Assembly: GCF_003347665.1 (NCBI RefSeq)
Contig: NZ_QDGA01000002.1
Span: forward strand, 62,001-126,000
Direction: 5' to 3'
Origin: Microvirga calopogonii
Lineage (GTDB): Bacteria; Pseudomonadota; Alphaproteobacteria; Rhizobiales; Beijerinckiaceae
Length of the DNA stretch: 64,000 bases
Within the stretch, counting starts at the first letter, position 1. Every line of letters begins with the position of its first letter. Below are positions 1 through 8,376 of the stretch, one piece after another. Below the pieces are notes generated by a model that saw only the letters and a program-made list of their open reading frames with translations, was not told the DNA's origin and searched no databases. Position numbers and translations under genes: made by a program.

Positions 1-1314
1 GCTGCGCAGGGGGCCGCCGATGTCCACGTCCGGCGCCACGTAAGGCCCGAGACAGGCCTCGTCCTGGTTCTCGCGGGCCGCGAAGCGTCGCAGGAGTTCG
101 GCAAAGACGAGAGCCCATGCCAGGGCGAAGACCGCCCGGGTCATGACGGTGATGGGCAAGGCCGCCGCAATGGCCGTGTTGAAGGATTCGATCACCTTGC
201 CGACGACCATGACGGTGGCCAGGGTGACGGAGAAGCTCATGATCCGCGTGGCGGAGGCATCCCGGACCGGGATCAGCCGCCAGGAGGTATGGTCCGGCGC
301 CAGAATCGCATCGATCAAGGCACGCACGAAGGCGATGAAGGCCAGGCCGCTCAGAATGGCCTTGCCGATCTGCTCGATCCGCGACGGGACGATATCGACG
401 GAGTCGAAGGCCACCCAGACGATCCAGCTGCCCGCGATGGCCGGGCCCGCCCCGAGGATCAGAACGCCGACGGCAGCCAGGAGGCGGCTGCGGCGTGCGG
501 GGTCGGTGATGGCGGGATCGCGCCTGACCAGGCGCGGCGCGATGGAGCGCCGCCCGGCATAAAGGGCGATCGCCACGCCGATGGCCAGCCCCATGAGGAG
601 CAGGACACCGAGCGAGGTGGTGCGTTGGAGCTGCTCCAGGGCATCGCCCATGACGATGCCCAGCGACCGCAACTCCCGCGGGACGGCCTGGACCACATTC
701 ATCCAGAGGCTGGGGCTGATGAGCCCATCGCTCTGCTCGAACAGGGCACGGGTGAACCCTGCCCGGCGCAGGTCGCCGATCTGGGTGCTCAGCTGCTCGG
801 CCTGGACCAGCAGGGCACGCCCGAGCCGCTGGGTCTCGTCGAGCTCCGCCACGGCCGCCTCGCGCTCCGCGCGATCCCGGGCGACGTCGGCGCTCTCCTC
901 CGGCTGCCCCTTTTCGGGCTTCGGTCCGAGCTGGCTCAGACGCTGCTTGCTGGCATCGAGCTTCGGAGCCTGCTCCTCGATGACGGTGCGGATCTCGGCG
1001 ATGATCGGTTCGAGCTGCTGGCGGATGTTCTGCAGATCCGCGTCGGCCATGACACGCCCCTGGACCGCCGCCTCCTTCTGCTCGAGATCGGCCTTGAAGC
1101 CGTCGAGCTTGGCGCGGGCGGCCTTCGTCTCGGGAGAAACCGGTGCGGGGGCCGGCGCCGCGGCCGGGGCGGGAGCCGGCGCCGCCTGGGGCTGGGGCTG
1201 GGGCTGGGTGTTGGGAGAGGTCTGAGCCTGCTGCGCATAGGATGCGCCGCCCGCTGCCATGCTCAACGCGATCACGGCGGCCCGAAAGAGCCCCTTCATG
1301 CCAATACCCGTCAT
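1..1314 (-). CDS. MscS-family mechanosensitive channel with DUF3772-type N-terminus, partial
   Basis: The frame is open from a start at 1314 (or an in-frame ATG at 1299) to the window edge, so the C-terminal pore and MscS domain lie outside. The N-terminus has a signal peptide followed by a Pro/Ala/Gln-rich linker. Next comes an alpha-helical, Glu/Gln-rich region with a KLDGFKADLEQKEAAVQGR-like heptad pattern, then the first hydrophobic segments (GVLLLMGLAIGVAIALYAG and after). This order of signal peptide, periplasmic coiled region and multiple membrane spans matches DUF3772-containing large MscS proteins, which act as osmotic release valves in the inner membrane. The family call rests only on the N-terminal third and could change to another MscK-like subtype. 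Confidence 0.75.
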   Translation of the reverse strand, partial: MTGIGMKGLFRAAVIALSMAAGGASYAQQAQTSPNTQPQPQPQAAPAPAPAAAPAPAPVSPETKAARAKLDGFKADLEQKEAAVQGRVMADADLQNIRQQLEPIIAEIRTVIEEQAPKLDASKQRLSQLGPKPEKGQPEESADVARDRAEREAAVAELDETQRLGRALLVQAEQLSTQIGDLRRAGFTRALFEQSDGLISPSLWMNVVQAVPRELRSLGIVMGDALEQLQRTTSLGVLLLMGLAIGVAIALYAGRRSIAPRLVRRDPAITDPARRSRLLAAVGVLILGAGPAIAGSWIVWVAFDSVDIVPSRIEQIGKAILSGLAFIAFVRALIDAILAPDHTSWRLIPVRDASATRIMSFSVTLATVMVVGKVIESFNTAIAAALPITVMTRAVFALAWALVFAELLRRFAARENQDEACLGPYVAPDVDIGGPLRS

Positions 1315-1475
1315 TCAGTCCAACCCCGTCGCATTCTCATAAGTGCATCGTCCCGTGCGAACCGGAGGTCCGCGCAGGCGAAAAGACCGGCACATCTTCG
1401 CAGCACGATGCGTCAGCGGGCCGGTTCTTTGCGAATCATTACGGCGAAAAGTCGCCGCCTGACCATGGAAGCGCA

Positions 1476-1514
1476 ACAAAAAAGCCGGGAGAGGCGCTCG
1501 TCCTCTCCCGGCTT
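1476..1514 (-). terminator. Rho-independent terminator
   Basis: A perfect 13-bp stem (1482-1494 with 1502-1514) with a 7-base loop is followed, on the minus strand, by a run of T residues. It lies just downstream of the small membrane protein ending at 1531 and would stop its transcript before the channel gene. Confidence 0.85.
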
Positions 1515-1530
1515 ACGTAAGGAAAATTGC

Positions 1531-1821
1531 TTATTGCTTCGGCGCTTCGTTGGCCGTGGGCCGCGCGCCGGGGGCCGGATAAGCCGGATTGGCCGGCGAG
1601 GTCCGATTGCTGGGGTTGGCGTTGGACGAGCCGGTCGTCGAGCCCGTCACATTGGCACGAGCCGCATCGGTCCCGGGGTCGTCGGGAGACGTGGAGCCCG
1701 CCCAGATGAGATAACCGGAAACGGCAACGGCGAGGAGCAGGAGCGAACCGATCAGAACACCCAGAACCGGGCGGCCTGATCCTCCCTGTCGGGCGCGATC
1801 ATCAGGAATCTGTTGAGCCAT
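1531..1821 (-). CDS. Small single-span membrane protein, unknown function
   Basis: A 96-residue protein with a short polar N-terminus, one strong membrane segment at about residues 20-42 (VLGVLIGSLLLLAVAVSGYL) and a Ser/Thr/Asn/Pro-rich, low-complexity tail. I do not recognise a named family. It has its own terminator downstream, which supports it being a transcribed gene. The tail is probably periplasmic and unstructured. Confidence 0.6.
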   Translation of the reverse strand: MAQQIPDDRARQGGSGRPVLGVLIGSLLLLAVAVSGYLIWAGSTSPDDPGTDAARANVTGSTTGSSNANPSNRTSPANPAYPAPGARPTANEAPKQ

Positions 1822-2145
1822 CTGTAGCCTCTTCGAGAAACGGGGTGTGTCGGCGAGCAGCGAGGCTCGGCATTATCAGGGCAACGCGAGATGGAAGAGC
1901 CGGTTCCTATTCCTGGCTGGTGGATCGAAGCGCCCGGGCCGGCCCGGACCCGGGATCCAATGAAGCCTTTCTCCGTTGTTCGAGACGGGCCACCAACGAC
2001 GGTCAGAGACGAGGGGGCGATGGGGCGAAAAGGGTTCGGTGACACGCGATGTCGCAGGCGGGACACCTCCCCGCCGCCACTCGCATTCAGTCATGTTTTC
2101 GCCGTTTTCGAAACCCTTGGGTAATCTCTGATTCAAGGAGACGTC
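1822..2145. other. Intergenic region between divergent genes
   Basis: About 320 bases separate the minus-strand small membrane protein from the plus-strand GH2 gene, so it should hold both promoters. A good ribosome binding site (AAGGAG, 2135-2140) precedes the GH2 ATG. I could not pick out a convincing sigma-70 promoter or an RNA gene. The long open frame running antisense through here into the GH2 gene is a GC-rich shadow. Confidence 0.4.
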
Positions 2146-4896
2146 ATGCAGGACAATCGGATCGATCTGGACGGGACTTGGGAATTTTTGCATGTGGCCG
2201 ACGACCGTCTGTCGGGCCCGGCTGAGGTTCGCCATATCACCGTGCCCAGTCCGTGGCAGGCCCAGTTCGCGGACCTGCGCATGCGTGCCGGCATCGGCAT
2301 CTATCGCAGGACGATCGAGATCGACGAAGCTTGGCTGCACGACAGTGTCTGGATCCGCTTCGGCGCCGTCTTTCACAACACCAAGGTCTTCATCAACGGC
2401 GAGGTGGTCGGCCACAACGAGGGCGGATTCCTGCCCTTCTCGTTCGACGTGACGCCGTATCTCAAACCCGGGGCGAACGAGATCAAGGTCCGCGTCGACA
2501 GCCCGACCGACAACCCGGCCGAGTTTCCGGATTCGCCCTTTGCCGAAATCCCGTTCGGCAAGCAGAGCTGGTATGGCCCTCTCTCCGGCATTTGGCAGTC
2601 GGTCTATTTCGAGCGTCGCATTCCCGATCACATGAACCGTGTCCGCCTCGTCCCCAACCTGACCACGGGACGGGTGACCTCGGGCGTGTTCTTCGCGCGT
2701 CCGCTCACCGACGCAACCCAGATCCGCATCGAAGTCACGGACCCGTCGGGTGATGTCGTGCTCGACGAGATGCATGAAACGCAGGTGGGCGTGACGTCCA
2801 TGCCGTTCGAGTTCACTCTCGACGACGTGCGCGCCTGGTCGCCCGACCATCCCAACCTCTACCGCATTCGCCTCGAGCTCATCCGCAACGGCGAGGTGAA
2901 GGACGAGATCGCGGATAATTTCGGCTTCCGCTCCATCGAGACGCGCAACGGCAAGTTCTATCTCAACGGAGAGCCTCTCTACCTGCGCTCCGCTCTCGAC
3001 CAGGACTACTATCCGGACACGATCTGCACTGTGCCTTCCGTGGAATTCCTGGAAGATCAGTTCCGCAAGGCCAAGGAACTGGGCCTCAACTGCCTGCGCT
3101 GCCACATCAAGGCGGCCGATCCGCGCTATTACGAAGTGGCTGACCGGATGGGCATGCTCATCTGGACGGAACTGCCGAACGGCGGCATGGCCACCGACCG
3201 TTCCCGCGGGCGCAAGGAGAAGCTGCTGAAGGGCATCGTCGACCGCGACGGCAACCATCCTTCGATCGTCATCTGGACGATCATCAACGAAAACTGGGGC
3301 GTCGATCTCGTCAACGATGCGGATCACCGCGACTGGCTCAAGCGCACCTTCGCCTGGCTGAAGGCTTACGATCCGACGCGCCTCGTGGTCGACAACTCTC
3401 CGCTCGCACCGAGCTTCCACGTGGAATCCGACATTGCGGATTATCACTTCTACGCCGCATATCCCGATCACCGCGCGGCCTGGGACCAGTTCGTCGACGA
3501 GCTCTCGAGCCGCGCCTCCTGGCTCTACTCGCCTCACGGCGATGCGGTCATTACCGGACGCGAGCCGCTTATGTGCTCGGAATTCGGCAATTGGGGCCTT
3601 CCCTATCCGAAGGATCTGCGCGACGCCAAGGGTGAGGAGCCCTGGTGGTTCGAGACCGGGCACGACTGGGGCGAGGGCGTGATGTATGCCCACGGCGTCG
3701 AGAACCGGTTCTCGGACTGGAGCCTCGACCGTGTCTTCGGCGATCTGCGCCGCTTCGTCATCGCGGCCCAGTGGCAGCAGTTCCGCGCCTTGAAATACGA
3801 AATCGAATCCATGCGCCGGAAGCCGAACCTCGCCGGTTACGTGATCACCGAGCTGCACGACTGCCATTGGGAATCCAACGGCCTGCTGGACATGCGCCGG
3901 AACCCGCGCGTGTTCCACGAACTGTTCCACATCGTCAATTCGGACACGGTGATCGTGCCGAAATGGGAGCGCGCATCCTATTGGTCAGGCGAGACCGCTT
4001 CCCTCGGCCTGGCGATCGCTCATGGGGCCGGTCCGGTTCTGGAAGATTGCAAGCTGGAGATCTCCCTCTGCGGCGAGAGCCAGGTGATTGATCTGCCGCG
4101 CGTCGAGGCGCCGGACGTGCTCGACCTCGGCCGCATCGAGATCCGCCTGCCCGAGATGGACGAACCCTCGCTGCGGCGCATCAGCCTCGACCTGCGCACC
4201 GGGGATGGACGCGTCGTCGCGCATAACCACCACGATATCGCCATCCATCCCAAGCGTGCGCGGCCGGTTCATGCGCGCGAACTGGTGTGGTCCCCGGACG
4301 AGGACGTCCGCGAGCGCTTCCGGGCCCTGGGCTACACCATCGCCCGCGCGTTCGAGGAATCGACCCTGATCGTGTCGCGCACGCACAACAAGGCGATTGC
4401 GGATCACGTGCGGTCGGGCGCCAAGCTTCTGCTCCTGCCGGAAGAGGATATGACCCTCTATCCGTTCTTCCCGCACTGGCAGGCCGTGCGGGTGCAGGCG
4501 CGCGCCGGCACCCTCTGGTCAGGCGATTGGGCATCCTCCTTCGGTTGGCTGCGGCGCTCGGGTCATTTCTCCCGCTTCCCGTCGGGACCGCTGCTCGACG
4601 AGACGATGGACCGGGTCCTGCCCGACTACGTGATCGCGAACTGCAACCTGCTCGACTTCCAGGCCCGCGTGTTCGCCGGCCTCGTGGTCGGATGGATCCA
4701 CAAGCCGGTCGCGCTGGGCGTCGAGCGCTCCTACGGCCGCGGCCGCCTCGTGGCCTCGACCCTGCGCCTGTTCCGGGACGAGCCTCTGGCCGACCCGACC
4801 GCGACGGTGCTGACGGATGCTCTCGTGGAGCTGGCCGTGGAGTCCCGGGCCGCGCGCCTCGAGGAAGCCGTTCGGGCGGCCGAGGCCGCGGCGTAA
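2146..4896 (+). CDS. Glycoside hydrolase family 2 protein (beta-galactosidase/glucuronidase-like)
   Basis: A 916-residue cytoplasmic-looking protein with no signal peptide. It has the GH2 order: a jelly-roll sugar-binding domain (about 5-180), an immunoglobulin-like domain (about 185-285) and a TIM barrel (about 290-600). The acid/base Glu382 sits in the WTIINENWG motif and the nucleophile Glu479 in CSEFGNWG. The last 300 residues form an extra region whose VRERFRALGYTIARAFEES stretch suggests an alpha/beta accessory fold. It probably retains glycosidase activity on a beta-linked sugar; the exact substrate cannot be read. The strong ribosome site at 2135-2140 fixes the start. It converges on a minus-strand surface-sugar operon. 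Confidence 0.9.
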   Translation: MQDNRIDLDGTWEFLHVADDRLSGPAEVRHITVPSPWQAQFADLRMRAGIGIYRRTIEIDEAWLHDSVWIRFGAVFHNTKVFINGEVVGHNEGGFLPFSFDVTPYLKPGANEIKVRVDSPTDNPAEFPDSPFAEIPFGKQSWYGPLSGIWQSVYFERRIPDHMNRVRLVPNLTTGRVTSGVFFARPLTDATQIRIEVTDPSGDVVLDEMHETQVGVTSMPFEFTLDDVRAWSPDHPNLYRIRLELIRNGEVKDEIADNFGFRSIETRNGKFYLNGEPLYLRSALDQDYYPDTICTVPSVEFLEDQFRKAKELGLNCLRCHIKAADPRYYEVADRMGMLIWTELPNGGMATDRSRGRKEKLLKGIVDRDGNHPSIVIWTIINENWGVDLVNDADHRDWLKRTFAWLKAYDPTRLVVDNSPLAPSFHVESDIADYHFYAAYPDHRAAWDQFVDELSSRASWLYSPHGDAVITGREPLMCSEFGNWGLPYPKDLRDAKGEEPWWFETGHDWGEGVMYAHGVENRFSDWSLDRVFGDLRRFVIAAQWQQFRALKYEIESMRRKPNLAGYVITELHDCHWESNGLLDMRRNPRVFHELFHIVNSDTVIVPKWERASYWSGETASLGLAIAHGAGPVLEDCKLEISLCGESQVIDLPRVEAPDVLDLGRIEIRLPEMDEPSLRRISLDLRTGDGRVVAHNHHDIAIHPKRARPVHARELVWSPDEDVRERFRALGYTIARAFEESTLIVSRTHNKAIADHVRSGAKLLLLPEEDMTLYPFFPHWQAVRVQARAGTLWSGDWASSFGWLRRSGHFSRFPSGPLLDETMDRVLPDYVIANCNLLDFQARVFAGLVVGWIHKPVALGVERSYGRGRLVASTLRLFRDEPLADPTATVLTDALVELAVESRAARLEEAVRAAEAAA

Positions 4897-4918
4897 GGTT
4901 TTCTGCGGCGTCCAACGA

Positions 4919-4955
4919 AAAGGCGGCCAGATCGTTCTGGCCGCCTTTCCTTTTG
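4919..4955. terminator. Bidirectional terminator between convergent genes
   Basis: A 13-bp perfect stem (4919-4931 with 4936-4948) with a TCGT loop is followed by T-rich sequence on the plus strand and has an A-run at its left edge. It lies between the GH2 gene and the convergent GH1-RmlD fusion gene. Confidence 0.85.
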
Positions 4956-4972
4956 TTTCCTGTGCGGAGATT

Positions 4973-7147
4973 CTACTCGGCGGCCATCTTCATCGCATCG
5001 TCGGACCATTCCTCTTCACTGTCGATGAAGAACCGGTCGAGGGCGCTGTCGAGGCGCGGCATGAGGACGCCGCGTTCCGTGAACAGGGCCGTGTTGAGGA
5101 CCGGGAGATCGCCCGCATCCACCACGAGGCCCGGATCGAAGCCCGCACGTTCCGCCGCCATGGCCCCCAGATCGCGCCAGGACGTTTCACCAATATTGGC
5201 CATGTGCCAGATGCCCGTGCCGCCGTCGATCAGGAGATCGAGCGAGGTGTTCACGAGGTCGGGCACATAGGTGGGCGAAACCACATCGAGGCTGGCTTTC
5301 ACACCCTCGCCCTTGCTGAGAGCGTTCAGGATCGACCAGACGAAATTGTAGCGGTCCCATGGGCCGAAGAAGGCGCTGGTGCGCAAAACGAGAGCCTTTT
5401 CGTGCGCGGCCAGAACCCTGCGCTCCGCCTCGGCTTTGCTCTCGCCATAGACGGTCGTGGGATTGACCTCGTCGCTCTCCACGTACGGCCGGCCCAACGT
5501 TCCGTCGAACACGAGATCGGACGAGAAGGTGACGAGGGGAACATCGAGATCGGCACAGGCTTTCGCCAACACCTCCGCTCCCGTGGCGTTTTCCCGGAAA
5601 CAGGCCTGCCTGTCGTTCTCCGCCTCCACCACGCGCACATACCCGGCCGTGTTGATCACGGCCCAAGGCCGATAGCACGCCAGAGCCTCGGCGACGCTCT
5701 TCGGATCCGCGATGTCCATGTCCTGACGCGAGAGCAGCACGTGATTGAGCCCGCGGAAATCGCAGAGGCGGGAATAGGCGCGGCCGAGGGTTCCCGTCGC
5801 GCCCGTGATCAGGAGCTGTCGCGGCTCATCGGCGAGCCAACAGGATTTCGACTGCCTCGCCGGAGGCTTGTAGAACCGGATGTCACGCTTCCACCAGCCT
5901 GCCCGATCAAGCACCGGATGATCGAAGTCTCCGTTCTTGGCGAGCGCCTCTGCCGCATGTGCAAGCGCCGTCCGGCGTGGCTCGGGAGCGCGCACATCAA
6001 AGGGGCCCGGCTCGTAGAAGCCGTTGCGGCGGGTCAGCAGGCTGTTCCAATCGACGGCACCATAAAGAGACCAGATGGTCACCGCCCGAATATCCGCGCC
6101 CTCATGGCGCAGCGCATTGACGTCGTTCCAGACTTCCATGAGCCAGCGCAGCTGATCGTCCCGGGAGCTGCCGTGATGCGCCTCGGTGACGGCCATGGGT
6201 CGCTTGTAGCGTTCCCACACTTCCCGCAGGCGGGCGGCCGGTCCGAGATCGGAGGACGGCAGCGGCATACGGACGGCTTCCGCGTCTGCGTATCGATGCC
6301 TGCCGTTGCCGCCCCAATGATGCTCGGGGTAGCGCGCCGTCCGCTCGTCGAGATAGCGCTCGCTCGTCAGGTAATGATTGATGCCGATGATGTCGGGCGC
6401 GGCATCCGCCTCCAGAAGAAGTTCGAGATCGGCCTGCGCGACGCCGTTCTCCAGGAAGATGTCCCACCAGGGGTGGTCGCGATCGACCATGCCACAGAGA
6501 AGGTCGAATCCGAGGAAGCGACGCTGATTCTCGTGCTCGGCCTGATAGGCGAGCGTCGGGGTCGAGAAGGTCTTTCCCATGTCGTCCGTCTGCACGAGCT
6601 GCGCATCCGGTCGAACCTTGCGGATGGCCCGCATGGACAGAACGGTCGCCTTGCACTCGTTGACGAGGATCTTGAGGAAGGACTCGTAACTTGTGCCGTG
6701 CGGATACCAATGCCCGTAAAGGCCCGAGAATCGCGCGGTCGTGAGCGGCTCGTTGACAGGCGTATAGAGATCGAGATGCGGATAGCGCTCCGCCACGTTG
6801 GCGGCATGGCGCGCCAGAAGCTCGGGCCAGGCCGGATCGAGCATATGGGTGTAGTGCGGGCCGCTGCCATGATGGCACAGGCCGGCGATGGCACGAATGC
6901 CGAGCGTCTGAAGACGCGCCAGACGCTCATCGTGCCAGGAAAAGTCCGTACGTTCCGGGCTCTGGGGAGAAATCTTCTCCCAGAGCACCGGGTAACGCAA
7001 CGTACGGATCCCGAGTTCGGCGATGCGGTCGAGATCCGCGATTCGGTCGTAATGACCGGTCTCCAGGCTTTGATCGCGGTAGTCGTCGCCAACTCTCGCG
7101 ACCGTACATTCCAGGCCGCCCCAGAGTTCCAGCGGTCGATTCATCAT
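4973..7147 (-). CDS. GH1-like glycosidase fused to RmlD-type sugar-nucleotide reductase
   Basis: A single 724-residue frame carries two enzymes. Residues 1 to about 400 are a family-1 glycosidase-like TIM barrel, with the acid/base in the VNEP motif (Glu133) and a candidate nucleophile in VTEAHHG (Glu322). Residues about 440-724 are an extended short-chain dehydrogenase of the dTDP-4-dehydrorhamnose reductase family: the NAD(P)-binding GATGTLG is at 449-455, SSDLVFDG at 542-549 and the YGESK catalytic pair is Tyr567/Lys571. RmlD normally makes dTDP-L-rhamnose. The fusion may couple making or checking a deoxysugar with trimming of a glycan. It lies 68 bases downstream of glf in the same operon. 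The molecular function of the fused protein is an inference. Confidence 0.85.
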   Translation of the reverse strand: MMNRPLELWGGLECTVARVGDDYRDQSLETGHYDRIADLDRIAELGIRTLRYPVLWEKISPQSPERTDFSWHDERLARLQTLGIRAIAGLCHHGSGPHYTHMLDPAWPELLARHAANVAERYPHLDLYTPVNEPLTTARFSGLYGHWYPHGTSYESFLKILVNECKATVLSMRAIRKVRPDAQLVQTDDMGKTFSTPTLAYQAEHENQRRFLGFDLLCGMVDRDHPWWDIFLENGVAQADLELLLEADAAPDIIGINHYLTSERYLDERTARYPEHHWGGNGRHRYADAEAVRMPLPSSDLGPAARLREVWERYKRPMAVTEAHHGSSRDDQLRWLMEVWNDVNALRHEGADIRAVTIWSLYGAVDWNSLLTRRNGFYEPGPFDVRAPEPRRTALAHAAEALAKNGDFDHPVLDRAGWWKRDIRFYKPPARQSKSCWLADEPRQLLITGATGTLGRAYSRLCDFRGLNHVLLSRQDMDIADPKSVAEALACYRPWAVINTAGYVRVVEAENDRQACFRENATGAEVLAKACADLDVPLVTFSSDLVFDGTLGRPYVESDEVNPTTVYGESKAEAERRVLAAHEKALVLRTSAFFGPWDRYNFVWSILNALSKGEGVKASLDVVSPTYVPDLVNTSLDLLIDGGTGIWHMANIGETSWRDLGAMAAERAGFDPGLVVDAGDLPVLNTALFTERGVLMPRLDSALDRFFIDSEEEWSDDAMKMAAE

Positions 7148-7215
7148 GCACTCCGAGCTATTACTGACAGGAACTCAACAACTATGCTTAGCGCGGATTG
7201 TTCGATGCATTTCGA

Positions 7216-8370
7216 CTATGAGATCATGGCGGCTGAATTCGGCACGACTTTCACTGAACTTGTATCCGCGCCGACCGGAAGGGATTCGTTGATGCGTCGG
7301 AAGGTGGCGAGAGCCTGACCGACGATCTGGTCCATGTTGTAGTAGCGATAAGTCGCCAGCCGACCGACGAACCATACGTCGGGCGTTGCCATGGCCAGGC
7401 GCTCGTATTTCTTGAAGAGCTCCTGGTTCTCCGCCTTCGGGATCGGGTAGTAGGGATCGCCTTCGGCGGACGGATACTCGTATGTGAGCGCCGTCTTGGC
7501 ATGGTCCTGACCGGTGAGATGCTTGTATTCCGTGACGCGGGTGTAATCGTGCGTCTGCGGGAAGTTCACGACGCCCACGGGCTGGTGCCAGGCCTTGTCT
7601 AGGGTGACATGCTCGAAGCGAAGCGAGCGGTATGGCAACTTGCCGAACTGGAAATTGAAGTACTCGTCGATCGGCCCGGTATAGATGACACGGCGATGGG
7701 GAACGGCATGCTTGACGTCGTCGTAATCGGTCTGCGTCATCACATGGATGTTCGGATGGCTCACCATCTTCTCGAACATCCGGGTGTAGCCGTGCTTGGG
7801 CATGAACTGGAACTCGTCCGTGAAATAGCGGTCGTCCCGGTTCGTGCGCGTCGGCACCCGTGAGGTCACCGACTTGTCGAGTTCCGACGGGTCGAGACCC
7901 CATTGCTTGCGCGTATAGCCGCGGAAGAACTTCTCGTAGAGCTCGCGGCCGACGGCGGAGACCACCACGTCCTCCGAGGTCTTGATCTCGCCGTTCTTTT
8001 CAGCCCGTTCCGCGAACCAGTCCTGCAACTGCTCGGATGTGAGGTTCAGCCCATAGAGCTTGTTGACCGTATCGAGGTTGATCGGAATCGGCACAAGCAT
8101 GCCGTCGACTTCCGCCAGCACCCGATGCTCGTAGAAGCGCCATTCTGTGAAGCGGGAGAGATGGTCGAAGATCTGCTTGGAGTTGGTGTGGAAGATATGA
8201 GGCCCATACTGGTGGATGAGCAGGCCGTCATCGTCGTATCGATCATAGGCATTGCCGCCGATGTGATTGCGACGATCGATCAGAAGGACGCGCTCGTTGC
8301 GCTCCGTGGCAAGGCGTTCCGCCAGAACGCTGCCCGCAAAGCCGGCGCCGACAATCAACCAATCATACAT
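7216..8370 (-). CDS. glf: UDP-galactopyranose mutase
   Basis: A flavoenzyme that interconverts UDP-galactopyranose and UDP-galactofuranose, the donor for galactofuranose in surface polysaccharides. The 384-residue length is normal. The FAD-binding GAGFAGSV motif is at residues 8-15, followed by NHIGGNAYD and then QYGPHIFHT. The FRGYTRKQWG and TRTNRDDRYF signatures of the family are present. It starts 6 bases after a glycosyltransferase gene, so the two are probably co-transcribed with the downstream GH1-RmlD gene. This indicates that the strain makes a Galf-containing glycan. Confidence 0.95.
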   Translation of the reverse strand: MYDWLIVGAGFAGSVLAERLATERNERVLLIDRRNHIGGNAYDRYDDDGLLIHQYGPHIFHTNSKQIFDHLSRFTEWRFYEHRVLAEVDGMLVPIPINLDTVNKLYGLNLTSEQLQDWFAERAEKNGEIKTSEDVVVSAVGRELYEKFFRGYTRKQWGLDPSELDKSVTSRVPTRTNRDDRYFTDEFQFMPKHGYTRMFEKMVSHPNIHVMTQTDYDDVKHAVPHRRVIYTGPIDEYFNFQFGKLPYRSLRFEHVTLDKAWHQPVGVVNFPQTHDYTRVTEYKHLTGQDHAKTALTYEYPSAEGDPYYPIPKAENQELFKKYERLAMATPDVWFVGRLATYRYYNMDQIVGQALATFRRINESLPVGADTSSVKVVPNSAAMIS

Positions 8371-8376
8371 TCCAGA

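Noticed and set aside
1200..1220. GGGGCT-type short tandem repeat
   Set aside because: It encodes a Pro-Gln linker in the channel protein and is explained by that low-complexity stretch.
1876..3930. 684-residue open frame antisense to the GH2 gene
   Set aside because: The GH2 frame shows full active-site motifs and family order. The antisense frame has no recognisable domain and is a common GC-rich shadow.
4817..7318. 833-residue plus-strand open frame over the GH1-RmlD gene
   Set aside because: It mirrors the coding strand of a clearly identified fusion protein and has no motif of its own.
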